Source: Owenia fusiformis (taxonomy: Eukaryota > Annelida > Polychaeta > Sabellida > Oweniidae). Taken from it: DNA of 64,000 nucleotides. Positions 36,401 through 47,024 of the stretch are shown one piece after another. The stretch is from contig CAIIXF020000008.1 of the NCBI GenBank assembly GCA_903813345.2, forward strand, positions 30,258,005-30,322,004. Direction: 5' to 3'. Positions within the stretch are counted from its first letter, which is position 1. Every line of letters starts with the position of its first letter. Below the pieces are notes generated by a model. It made no database searches, was not told where the DNA came from, and was given only the letters and a program-made list of their open reading frames with translations. Made by a program: the position numbers and the translations under genes.

Positions 36401-37409
36401 CCCTGAGTCTCATTTAAAATCTGAAATGTACCTTATCATTTCTCACAGTGCGCCAGAAGTACGACTTTTATAGGTCCCTTACACATGCCTACATCGGACC
36501 TGGTTATCTGACATTATCTTCGTAAATGCTTGCTCGAAAATCGAAATTTCCTTGAAAAGTCCAGGGTTTGATGATGGGGTGGTACTTAATTAACTCGCTA
36601 AATATAGTTTTATACCAGTGGGACGAAATACAAGTATCAATCCTTTAAAGTTTGTCCGAGAGAGAAATCTAAAACAATAGCAATGGTAATACTAGTTAGA
36701 TTTGTTATCTAGAAATTAAATCAAAAAAGCTCAGTGACATTTGAAGTACAAAAACAATGTCGTGCATTATAAAAACAACAAGTCTGTCAACCACGGTTGT
36801 CTCCCGGCAATCTTGTTGATGAATGAATTTGCTTACTTGATGAATTAAAATGTGCATCTGTTAAAAGTGTATTAGGTATCCGGGATTAGGTATATGTTCT
36901 CTAAAGTGATAAGAAAATATGTATGCGCAAGGGCTCATACGAATCAGAGGAATTATTAAAGTATTTCAATTAAACACTCATGAATATGTTGGTCTGTCAT
37001 GGCGGATTTTAACTAAGATATAAATGTACATTGGTTATGTATTAAGTTTCTACATAGTGTATGTTATCACAAATTGTACTGTTGTGCGAAGAGCGTGCAA
37101 AGAGATTTCAATAATTAGTCACAACGCGTGCAAAGACTTTTGTTACAGTCTTTACACGTCTATACACTTTGTGTACCAAGAGGTGTAAAGGCGTGTCAAG
37201 AGTTGAATTCGTCGCGTTCCAAGAGGTGTCAAAACTAGGAACGCCTATACACGCGGCGTGACAAGAGCCGTATCTAGACGTGTCAAGTTTTGGAATTCCA
37301 TTTTTCACGCAGTGTATGTCAGCCAATTAGGTAACACTATTGATTAATCATGCGATTGAGTATCAATATACTCACCAACAAATACCAACTTTAGAATTGA
37401 GAACTGCAT
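24228..37409 (-). CDS. gene B: secreted eight-Cys-TSP1-VWD-C8-TIL protein, truncated after TIL
   Basis: Exons (minus strand): 37409-37376, 30049-29955, 29809-29713, 29040-28828 (contains the N gap), 28438-28308, 27938-27822, 27507-27304, 27104-26965, 25122-25003, 24827-24673, 24433-24228. If the gap is collapsed (see that entry) the total is 1482 nt, or 493 residues, in frame. Order: signal peptide MQFSILKLVFV, encoded by a 34-nt exon of the same length as in gene A; eight-cysteine module (residues about 20-75); TSP1-like (about 76-136); VWD (about 137-334, with CWGWGDVHYHTFDD and FQGVCKYTMVED); C8 (about 335-425); TIL (about 426-475); then a short unrelated tail ending FIINPKS. Intron 1 is almost wholly a 7.1-kb CACTA-type element. 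The secreted nature is clear; the role is unknown. Confidence 0.88.
25896..26952. mobile_element. foldback element with repetitive inverted arms, in gene B intron 8
   Basis: Arms of about 180-200 bp are made of 13-14-bp units such as GTCAACTCAACCC and AGTCGACCCTT, inverted at the two ends. The 0.65-kb centre is AT-rich and non-coding. Direct 8-bp repeats GTTAAGAC flank it (25888-25895, 26953-26960). The right duplication supplies positions +5 and +6 of the exon 8 splice donor (cut after 26965). Confidence 0.85.
28570..28725 (+). mobile_element. LINE or SINE 3' tail with ATAC repeat
   Basis: A stretch ending AAATCGGGAATAAAAGATAC followed by ATAC repeats. The polyadenylation-like AATAAA and short tandem tail fit a retroposed 3' end. 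No coding part remains. Confidence 0.45.
28828..29040 (-). CDS. gene B exon 4, TSP1-like, interrupted by an assembly gap
   Basis: Reads CVWGPWSDDTRCTCC, then CLRYRKKKP and IRKCSRRECA, closely matching the gene C exon at 11184-10993. Twenty-three Ns (29006-29028) split it near its 5' end. Both gap flanks carry the same heptamer AATTAAA. Merging the flanks on that heptamer gives an exon of 183 nt, acceptor GTGTAG, starting P-F-N-C-V-W in exactly the phase that exon 3 needs. Confidence 0.8.
29243..29347. mobile_element. 105-bp MITE with 9-bp target duplication
   Basis: Inverted ends TAGCCTTGCCCAAGTCG and near-complement, flanked by exact direct repeats ATCCACTAT (29234-29242 and 29348-29356). 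A 9-bp duplication suggests Mutator-type mobilisation. Located in gene B intron 3. Confidence 0.75.
30685..30965. repeat. tandem duplication of ~150 bp in element CB
   Basis: Two copies of a unit that includes TTATTCCAGGGGTG, CACGAAAACTGCTCAAAATG and CTGTCGGCGA, each closing in a G tract. No coding potential. Confidence 0.75.
32692..33570. mobile_element. 879-bp mariner-like palindromic MITE
   Basis: Ends TACACTCCCCTCCATAAG and complement, with TA on both sides. Inverted arms of about 270 bp are highly similar; a spacer of about 330 bp holds no frame. TA duplication and ends fit the Tc1/mariner group. Nested in element CB. Confidence 0.75.
33985..36020. repeat. 2-kb minisatellite with higher-order structure
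   Basis: Basic unit of about 20 bp, CTGCCTTGTAGTTTGAGAAT and variants (TGTGG, TTGAGG). Groups of these alternate with a spacer around GAACACTATATATGAGTTA and TTATAGTTTGCAAGTGCC, giving a higher-order period of roughly 130-200 bp repeated about a dozen times. It lies inside element CB. Long open frames here are a by-product of the unit length. Confidence 0.9.
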
Positions 37410-37478
37410 TTCGCGAGCAACTACGCGTCCTGTTACTCCGGGTTTGACAAGACTTACATATGTACAGGTACCATATAC

Positions 37479-37488
37479 ATATATATAT
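37479..37488 (-). promoter_or_regulatory. candidate TATA box of gene B
   Basis: An ATATATATAT tract on the minus strand lies about 70 nt upstream of the gene B ATG, at the place matching the gene A TATA box. Low sequence complexity lowers confidence. Confidence 0.35.
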
Positions 37489-37819
37489 CGACTTAAAACG
37501 TGATCATGTAGATATAAAGACGAGAACAATTTTTATTGTAAGCTATAATTATTTATATCATTTTTCAACAGATGCATCGAATACTAAAAGTCTAACAATA
37601 TGCACTATTTTACGACTGATTTCATGAGTTCATTTTAAATGATCTGCAATGTTAATAGAAGTAAAAGTCTGGAACGTTCAGAGTTGCACGGACATATGCA
37701 CTTCGTCTGCATGTATATACGAGAGATGGGCGCACGACTGGCGATTCATAGATCTATGAAGGTGTGACAAGGCACAGCGTGAACAATATCGTACCTAAAA
37801 CAAAGCAATGTGGGCTTGT

Positions 37820-38160
37820 TGACCCAGAAAACAAGATGGCCGCCAAAATGTTCATCAGCTCTTGAACTTCTTATAACGATGGAACATGTGTAAAAGTTTG
37901 AAACAATTGGTTTTCCTCATATCGCGATGACAAGATTTATCTAAAAACTAACATGTGTAAAAATTTGAAGTACTTTGATGTAATTCCGTTCTGTGGTTTT
38001 CATGGAATCACGATGTCCATCTAAAAAATTTCCAAACTGGCCACCAGAATGCAAAATTGCCGCTGATGGTGTTAATGTATTGCAAGAAATTTGTTACAGA
38101 CGCCGTACAAAAAAAGTTGGGGACCATAACAATATGTCACCTTGGGTGGTGACATAAAAA
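37820..38160 (+). repeat. dispersed repeat P, copy 2, between genes A and B
   Basis: Carries AAGATGGCCGCC, TTTGTTACAGACGCC, then CAATATGTCACC and GGTGACATAA at its end. It lacks the CCGAAC minisatellite of the other copies. The rest of the 1.3-kb spacer between genes A and B shows nothing else I can name. Confidence 0.5.
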
Positions 38161-38722
38161 CGATATCAGTATTGTGACTAAAATAATTGACTACATACAA
38201 AAATAATAATCGGAGGGGTGATTTGAAAATGGAGGGGCTGGTTTAAAACAGTGGATGCATTCGATCAAGGGTGTTGATACAAATGCATCGACTGTAAAGT
38301 GTTTAGTGTAGGTGTTTCTATTGATGTATATCATCGTAAATACTAAATTAAATTCCCCCTTCAATAAGCAGAAAACAATTGGAAACGTGTGTTTATGTTC
38401 TTCATACATGCATAAATTCAATTCATAATAATATATACATATTGATGAGAGATAACATAGTTTTTATTAAAATACAGAAATGCGTATCATTAAAAGATCA
38501 CGTCACTTGGTGCATGGGTCTCAAGATGCTGAAAATAGATGAAATGAATGGTAATTATAACTAAGATATTTTGGTAGAGTATTCCCGAGAACATCAAAAA
38601 CATCATATGTTAGGTTTAAATTGCTGAAATACACAGGAGAGCAGTTTGCTATATTATTCGATGAATATATGAATGTAGATCACTCGTGTTCTTTGTTATT
38701 ATATTGATTGCAGGATACTTAC

Positions 38723-38771
38723 TTTAAACAAAAGAGTCGACGTTAACTCTAGCGGTATTCATTTGGACAAA
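38723..38771 (-). other. 49-nt terminal coding or UTR exon of gene A
   Basis: The acceptor TATTTCTAG and donor GTAAGTATCC are both strong. All three frames contain stops. Entered in the phase left by exon 10, it codes S-L-S-K then TGA (38761-38759), giving the gene A C-terminus. The remaining 36 nt would be 3' UTR before another splice, too short to mark the stop for nonsense-mediated decay under the usual 50-55 nt rule. Confidence 0.5.
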
Positions 38772-41700
38772 CTAGAAATAAAATAAATTAATGACAGCAA
38801 TTCCTATCATGATTTTGTAAAGAACGTAATTTACCTTGTGGACAATTTTTAAATATACATCCTGGTTGTTAATAATTATTTCTATTGGCTGATTTCAACA
38901 TATGTATTGTAAAATTGAAATCACTTCCTCATTTTCAAGCCCACGTGTTATAATATTCTAAAATTCTATATTTTTATATGATGCATGTATCTGTTATCAT
39001 ATTGTTTTGTAACAAGAACAACCCTGAAAATTACTCAACTGCTGGAAGCAATAACACATACTACATGTTCATGTATATGAGTGTGTGTGTGTGTGTACAG
39101 TGTTAATAGCAAGATATCCAAAAATCTAGTATACATGTACAGAAACTGGTAATTAGGAATATATGATAGCCATACCTTCGCTGACTGTCTCTTTGTTCAG
39201 TACATTTCCCATTAGCATCCAACTTATCCTGCTTGCTCCTGGTACAAAATGTTACTTTATCATTTGAACAATAAAGCTCGCATGCTTGCCCGTCATACGC
39301 GAACGCCCCATTATTAGGGTCATTTTCATCATGTTGCCGACCTATCGTCTACCTGTTTAGACATAGGTATACGTAATCCACTGTCCCTATTTTTAGAAAT
39401 GGGTACAGTTGCATTGCATGCCGTCAAAAAGACTATACATCATAAACTGTCTATATATATGTGTCTATTATCAAATAAAAAATACATAGGTGAACGTCAT
39501 TGCAAGAATAACATAAAATGGCATTGTGTTTTCATGAATTCTATTGGAGATTATGTTTATTAAAGGTAATTTTATTTATCTTCATCAGGTACAGAATTAT
39601 GTTTTCCTATGATCGTGTCTAATATGACCAATTCACTTCTTTTTCACCATGTCGTCACATTAACACTTATCCTATAATAGAAGATAGAATTTTAAAGTCT
39701 GTGTATGTGTTCAAGACCTGGAAATGTTTTAAAAACGTACACTTATTCACTGGTGATCCGCTCGATTACGCTGGATACCGAAACGGTTCGTTTTGGTAAC
39801 AAAATGTCGGAACGTCGAAGATACGATTTTTCTTTTTTCCTTATTTCACGCGTTGTAGGCAGAATCCCCACGACGTTTTTTCTCACAAACGTGTATCAGT
39901 ATCAAATGTTTAAAAAATGTACATATTTGCTAACAAATAGTTCAGAAGACAACAGAATCGTCGATTTAATTCCTCACTTAAGTTACATAAACGGTTTTTC
40001 GAAAAACAGTTATGATCTGCACTTTTAACCCAAACCGTTTATGGAACTTAAATCGACGATTCTGTTGTCTTCTGAGCTATTTTTTTCGCAAATGTGTACA
40101 TTTTCTAAAACATATGATGCTGATACACGTTTGTGAGAAAAAAAAACGTCTCGGGGATTCTGCCTACAACGCGTGAAATAAGAAAAATCGTACCTTCGAC
40201 GTTCCGACATTTTGTTACCAAAACGAACCGTTTCGGTAACCAGCGTAATCGAGCGGATCACCAGTGAATTCGTGAACATTTGACTTAAAAGTATAAATAG
40301 TTCTAATATTAAATGCTATACATATTTCCATCGTGTGGAACAGTCGGTACAACGGAACAAGTATCATAATTTTTTTAAATAAAATGTACACTACAAGGCC
40401 TATTTAATTTTGAATACCGTTATCGTCATAATTCTTATGATAGTAGCGGAACCCCTCATCGGTGCTATGAGGTATCACGATGGGACGTACACGCAAAATG
40501 CAATAACCATTCAATAAAAACTATCAGACCTACCTCTCAAATTTCTGATACATCTCCCGTTGCATCTTATATAGCCTTTCTGACAGTAACATCCGTCTCT
40601 GGGGCGTTTAGTACACCACGTAACTCTCTCATTTGCACAATGAGCCTCACATGCTTGACCACCATACAAGAATACTTCGTTAACGCCACATGTCATTGCT
40701 AAAAGATTCAATTAGTAAACTACACTACGACTAGAAAAAGCTAAAGATTTACAAATTGTCATTAAACTCTGACACCGCAAAAAACAGATGTTATGATGAT
40801 CGAGTGTTACTCAGAAACATTGCTTGAAAGCATTAAGAGGAAAAAGAATGATATAAGACCAATAAAAGTTCTGCTGGCAGCTTTAACAATATTTCATTTA
40901 GGATACTATTTACTCTCTGTCATCACATTTCTGACCAATCCAATGCCAACCTATAGATCTTGGATACTTGACAGTCGACAGTTGTTTGGGATATTTGGGA
41001 ATTGTTTGATAAGTCACGACAATTTCTCTTTCTCTATCATTTGTATTTTACAATAACGTATTGTCATTCTTACAGTCTTAAAGACACTCGTCCTTTGCAA
41101 ACTTTATGTTGAATCTGGGAAATGATAGACTCAAAAAGGAAGTGTAGACAATGTTTTGATCAACTCACGACAATCAAATTTCTCTCTCCATCCCTTGGGA
41201 TCAACACCAAATGTTCTCACGAAGCCAGCAAAAAAAGTTGTGATGGCACATCGCATATTTGTTGACGAGCAAAAGTCTATGACACAGTCCCCCATCCATC
41301 CTTTAAAGTCCTGCGGGGGCATCCTTATAACGGAAAATGATAAACTGACTAGTACATACAGAGTGGCCCAATAAAACGACCCCTTTAAGTAATTTTGACA
41401 AACTCTCAATTCTTATAATTTAACTGTTATATTATTGGATGGTGTCATTTTGTTAGGAAATGATTTATCTTTAAAATGATATATAATACATGACATAGTT
41501 TAACATATATCATATGAATCATTCATCTTTAATAGGTATAATTATCTTTTTTGGCCCACCCTGATTTCTTAGACAATCACAATGTTATTCAATCCATCTT
41601 GGGTTGGTGTGCTTGTATAGTACATATTAATCCGGTGATACTACTACTTCACTGCGAATAATACAGGGGAATACAAGTATGTTTGAAATTGAAAAAATCA

Positions 41701-44700
41701 CAATTTCTCTCACAAAAATTGTTTCACCTTTCGAGAATGTCTTCAGAGCCATGTTTTGTCCAGTGGTTGATATGGCGTATTACAATTTTTCAAGTCGGAA
41801 AGATTTGAAAAAAAGTATGTATTTAGTAATGTATTTAGTCTCTCTCACGAATAGTATTGTACAAATAGTGACTGCCATTGAGGGAAATAGTGCAAAATAT
41901 TTTCCTCAAGGGAATATCCTGTCCACTGACTATTCTGTCCTGTTCCCGAGGCTGCAGGCCGAGGGAACAAGTCAGTGGACAGGATATTCCCGAGAGGAAA
42001 ATTTTTACACTATTTCCCGAAAATGTGGCAGTCACTATTTGTTTTATTATATACCTGATAAGTACTCTGTAAACAAAAACAAAATGAGAAGTCTTTTCAT
42101 TTCAATATCAAATGTTCACAGGTTCTTATTGGCATTTAAAGGCATTTTACCTTTCAACTCCTATAATCTCAGATTTGGGGGAAGATAAAATGTACTATTG
42201 ACTGGTCACATGACCTAACTGGTGATTAGTACAATTCATCTTCCCTGAAAGCAGGGATTTAGGACTTTCCAGGGAATTAGTTCATCTATTCCATGTCATG
42301 TGACCATGAATAAGCCAATGAGCATCTAGAATACATTTGAGGTATATAATAATGTACAATATACTAAAATTAATTATAATGTCGGGTTTCATGACAGGTA
42401 CTATTCATATTTACTGACATGAGTTGGCCATAAAATGCCATGCAAACCGTCAGCCGACAGTAGGAAGATACATTCGCGAATGCTACCTAAGACTCTTGGT
42501 TGCATTGGTAGAACGAGGTCATTTAGTTTTTTCATCGATAGCTATTCCATTACTTTTCAAAATTGGTCGTTGGATTTAGTAGGGGATTCCCCTTATGGCT
42601 GGTGCATGCCGGGACAGGATGTACCACTAAATGAAAGAGTTTGACGGTTGAAATAAGTTAAATATTACACGCAAATATTGCTATCAAAAAACGAAGATTC
42701 CATCGTCCTGCCGATAAACCAAGACGATAATGGGTTTGATCAACTCGGAAAAGCATCATTTAGAGTTCAAGAATGTATTGAGGTATGCATTTTAGGTGTA
42801 CAGAACGATTGATCCAATCCCACGACTATAAGTTGTGGACCTCGATAAAAATGGACCTTGGAATGTTCATTTAGATTTCCCTTTGGTTTTAAGGAGAAAA
42901 TTGCAAAATCTACGTGTGTATAAGTGAGAAAATACTCAGCAGAATTTCAAAAAATTACTTACTTGTCGATAGCATCTCTAGATATGATTGTTGGTACACT
43001 TTTGCAGAATTTTGTTGCAGCGCGTTTCGCCCTTCGCGAACGTGAGCATTTGTCATCCGATTCACTCGGAAAGTCATCACAGCTATAAAAAAGGTTGTTG
43101 AGTTTTTTTAACTTTTGCTATATACTTTCCGTATTAAAGTTTTCCAAAGGATATAAGGCAAGTTCGTCTTGTTGTTACTTTATTTTCTTGATCGGTATAA
43201 ATTCGAAATTCCCAGGTAATTGCCTGCTAAAATTTCAGAAGTTAATAAATGATGGGTTGTTTGTTTTTGAATTTCATCGTTGTAAAACAATGTTTGACAC
43301 TTGTTTCTGTGATTCGTTGCTAGCCCTAAGTACATAAAAATTCGGTTCTGAACTGTTCTGATCAGGCTACGTATTACATTTATCCAGTCTAAGGGAAGAC
43401 CAAATAAATATGTTTTACTCACTCTTCGTCTTCAGAGTCAAAAACTTTGTAGCTCAGGCCATCTTCGACGTCGTCACTCACATCACCATTGTAGTTTTGG
43501 CAAAGTCCATCAACCTTAGAAACATAAATAACATTCAAAGAAACATAAATAACATTCAAAGGACCCGGTAAAGTATTCAGAATGAATTTAACCACCTATA
43601 TCTTTGGCCATAAGTTCTTTTTCACGATAAATACGACATTTCTCATCAAAATATACTATTTAAATTATCCTATATGAGATTAATGATATCATAATACTCT
43701 CGTTTTACGCCTGTAGTTTTCTCTCGTTTTTATCCCTCAAAAGGATGTTGAAAGCTACCCCGTGTAGCCTATAGCGATGGGTACATGTTTATGAGCGCGA
43801 CGATATGAGACAAGGACGTATGAAGACTAGAAATTGCACTAAATTGCGATTAACGTGACAGCAGCACTGTTAAAGACTCTATCTATCGCAACTTAGACTG
43901 TAACATGCATACATACATATATGTGACATGTATATCTGATTGTATATAACAAAATGTCAACACTTTTTTGTTGCAACATAAAACTAACGTCTGCCATCCA
44001 TTGGGTTCCAAGTGTAACCGTCACATCTCCATAACCTGGGAAATTCGCGGGTGGAGTTGTCCATCGTACCATTTCAAACTCAACCCGCAAGCCAAGTACA
44101 CCACTTTCGAATGTCATCACATCTCCCACCTTTTGAATAGTATAGAGTGAGTTGGAGAAAAAGACCCCAACATCTGACAATGCTGATTCATCTGGTCCCA
44201 CCTGGAAGATTAAATATTATCATAATCATCAGATTATTATTATTGAATAAGTGGTGATAATATGAATCTAAATCAATGTTTTGCGTCAATGGTTTATCCA
44301 TTATATTAGTAGTGAGACGGAAAATATCCATTCATGCATTGTCTTGTCAAAACTCAGACACAAGAACATAGAATAATTTGAAGAATCGGCTTTTTTTTCT
44401 TTTCTTTTTTTTTCTTTTTTTTTCATCAAATTTAAAATGTATACATATAAGTGAAAAATTATACAAGTCACTCCATTACCCATTCATTCACATTCTCCAC
44501 TCATACCATCATACTGTTAAAATCCATTTTCATTTTTAAACAATAATCTAATCGGCTTTACAAATTAAGAATATTGCAACTGAATGTTTATATTATTGTA
44601 TAATATAAACCAGAACCGAATAATTCACAAACATTAATTTGGATTGACATCAAAATTGATCATTTGTCCATGGTTTGACGATGTGCTTCTTTTTCACAAA

Positions 44701-46964
44701 AATATCCACATGAGGTACTCTACTTTAACAAAAATTAACACCTAACATTCATCATTGGTTAAAATGAAAACTAAACCAGGGAGCTTTGAAGGATAGAATA
44801 CAAGTAAGAATGTGATATTCTTACACGTTGCTATATACCTGAATCTGTTCTAAACTTGGGCCGAGAAGTCTTATGGTTTGTTCTCCATCCTCTGCGAGTG
44901 GCATATGAAGCTCTACGTATTTTGTCGCAGAAGTATCAGAAGCAAATGGCCACTGGCGATTCTTCACCAAAATCTACAACAGAATTAGACTTTTAAGTAA
45001 ACTACACGAAAACATTTGTAAAGTGTGAGGCAAAAGACGCCATTTTTTTTAAATGCCACACCTTTGTATTAGTCCACTTATATGGTACATTCTCAATGAA
45101 TTTACAGTTGTCCCAAATAACAAAAATGATAACAACAATTCAAGCTTAGATTTGTCCTAAAAGGGTGCTCAATCGTGTTCCTCGTATAGATTGCTCTTGA
45201 TATAATTTATGGCACTTGATAAGCTAAAATGTTTTGATGCCAATGTCAAAATGAGACGGTGGTAAAATATTTTATACAAGTAAAAGTGTACAGATCATAA
45301 TACACGAGATATTTTTTCTTTAACCTTCATTTGGTGTGCAAAGAATGATTTGGGATTAAAGGTTAAAATTTTAACTCAAAAAGACAGGTATGGCCTTTCA
45401 AGAATAAAGTTGCCTTTTTCCCCTCGTATGTACAATTACACAAAATACGACATCCTTTTGGTTTAAGTTAGATACGCATGATGACAGTTTTCATGGACTT
45501 TTACTCATAAGGAAGTTCAAAATTCATAGTTAGTTCAAAAACGAAATTTCATGATTAGCTGGAATTGAATTGCTTTTCCGCAATAATTTTGCGAAACTAC
45601 ATGTACCTTAAATATTCTTCTTGGGGAAAAATTTAAATGAAGTCATGATTCCGGCGTTTTTTTAAAGGAGATGAAGTGAATTGGTTATCTTGTCCTATTT
45701 TAATACAAACAAATAATTACAGCAATCTGAATGTGTGTAATGACCTCATTTATATTCAAAACTAATAAAACATGAATATAATCACAAATTACCTTGAAAA
45801 ATCCAATTGTATCCTCAACCAATGTGTATTTACAAACGCCTTGGAAATGATAATACAACCCATCGAATGAGTGATAATGAACCTCACCATGCCCTCTGCA
45901 TTGCTTTGGCGGTAGACCTTTAAGAAATATGTGGTTTGACGGTTGTAAAGCTTTATTGCTTGTTTATACCTCTCACAAATATCAAACTATCCCCTACATC
46001 TACGTACAATAAGGCATTGACATGCAAAATGTCACCGGCCAATCATTTGTTACAGACGCCGAGCGCCGACCACCGAACACCAACCGCCGAACAACGTCCA
46101 CAACATCGTTGAAGGCTATCACAATATGCGGTGACATAATAATAAGTATATTTCGTTATTTCTATTATCAAGAAAAAGACAAAATATATTTCAAATCTAC
46201 CACAAGATCTTCTGCAAGAACACTTTATCTTTGTATATTCGACACTTCGTCCGATACAGTCTCTCCCTCCTCTTCCAGCGGGAATCTTGTTTCGGTATCT
46301 CAGACAATATTTCTCGCATGTTCTACCATCGTATTTATTGCAGCAGGTGCATTTTACATAGGGGCTCCATGGTTGCCAAAAGCAGTTTCTTGGTCTCCTT
46401 TGTCCCTCGGCTAATGGGAGACAAACTAAACGAAAAATTCTATTGATTTGTATTGATTTATTGAAATATGTAAGAATAACATAATATAATACACAAAAAT
46501 AGTATAATTCCTACCATGATACTATTACTTCCTTTGAATAACACTAGGAAACACGGTTAGTATTGAAGAAATCACTGCTAAAAGATCACCTCGTTGTTCC
46601 CGCATTGGAATCGCGCCAAAAAAGCAATTGCAATTTAATGTCTTTTCGGCAATGAATATTCAAGCTTTATTGCGACAGAAACAAAATCAAAACCCTGAGC
46701 CAAAACGGTATCGAAAAGTTGTCGATTTTAGATATACAAGACATTCTGAACTAGAACGTTGCTTGATAAAAGGCAGGTAACTGCTTCCTCAAAGTCAACC
46801 GAAAAATAACCTTTTTTGACTAACAACTGTGAAAATTATAATATCCAATGGAAAGAAATCAGAGATCTAAAATGTGAGTACATTGTTTGCTTGATTGATT
46901 GCATTATCACTATTATCATTGTATACTTACTGACTACGGCCAACGCAAAGAATGCGAGCTGCAT
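38759..46964 (-). CDS. gene A: secreted TSP1-VWD-C8-TIL protein, first of three paralogues
   Basis: Exons (minus strand): 46964-46931, 46410-46201, 45917-45793, 44973-44839, 44201-43989, 43514-43423, 43082-42963, 41323-41169, 40698-40534, 39341-39176, 38771-38759. Together 1428 nt, or 475 residues, with all phases consistent. Order: signal peptide MQLAFFALAVV; a TSP1-like block (residues about 20-81: CFWQPWSPY, CTCC, CLRYR); VWD (about 85-270, opening CRGHGEVHYHSFDG and FQGVCKYTLVED); C8 (about 271-361); TIL (about 362-416, CGVNEVFLYGGQACEAHC); a second, degenerate TIL-like segment (about 417-471). VWD-C8-TIL is the module of SCO-spondin, mucins and von Willebrand factor, used in disulphide assembly. 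Unlike B and C it has no eight-cysteine N-terminal exons. It carries RSRRAKR in C8, a furin-type site. The last 13 nt are less certain. Confidence 0.88.
39746..40268. mobile_element. 523-bp near-perfect palindrome
   Basis: Begins TTCACTGGTGATCCGC and ends with its complement. Arms of about 240 bp surround a loop of about 50 bp. Located in gene A intron 9. It may be a CACTG-ended foldback derivative; ATT and AAT flank the CACTG ends, so a target duplication is uncertain. Confidence 0.75.
41355..41568. mobile_element. short MITE-like element
   Basis: CAGAGTGGCCCAATAAAA at the left and the complement of CAGGGTGGGCCAAAAAAG at the right bound about 210 bp of AT-rich DNA. These ends resemble common invertebrate MITEs. 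Gene A intron 7. Confidence 0.45.
41861..42042. repeat. 182-bp hairpin element in gene A
   Basis: ACAAATAGTGACTGCCA and its complement bound arms carrying GGGAAATAGTG and GGAATATCCTGTCCACTGAC. The loop is about 40 bp. Gene A intron 7. Probably a small MITE. Confidence 0.7.
46020..46140 (+). repeat. dispersed repeat P, copy 3
   Basis: Short copy: TTTGTTACAGACGCC followed by a CCGAACACCAACC minisatellite and GGTGACATAA. Lies between exons 2 and 3 of gene A. Confidence 0.5.
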
Positions 46965-47015
46965 CGTCGTTGCCTCAATGAGAAACGTTTTTGCTCGTGA
47001 TGCATACATGTCAGC

Positions 47016-47024
47016 ATTTATATA
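47016..47024 (-). promoter_or_regulatory. TATA box of gene A
   Basis: The minus strand reads TATATAAAT, 52-60 nt upstream of the gene A ATG (46964). This predicts transcription starting near 46,990. The sequence and distance fit a core promoter well. Confidence 0.6.

Larger units (their letters stand above)
30196..37314. mobile_element. CACTA/EnSpm-type element CB, 7.1 kb, non-autonomous
   Basis: Begins CACTGCATCAAATGTGG and ends with the complement of CACTGCGTGAAA, flanked by 3-bp duplications TAT (30193-30195 and 37315-37317). CACTG termini, 3-bp duplications and long subterminal stretches built from short variants of CGTGTCAAGAGGTG in both orientations are hallmarks of EnSpm/CACTA elements. 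No transposase reading frame is visible. It contains a 150-bp tandem duplication, a mariner-like palindrome and a 2-kb minisatellite. It lies in gene B intron 1, 61 nt from the donor and 146 nt from the acceptor. Confidence 0.8.

Noticed and set aside
41679-42188. Plus-strand frame of 169 residues, the longest in the window
   Set aside because: It runs through the 182-bp hairpin element in a gene A intron, has no family resemblance and no splice context. Length is by chance.
42435-42644. Plus-strand frame of 69 residues in gene A intron 7
   Set aside because: No motif, no splice sites and opposite in strand to the gene around it.
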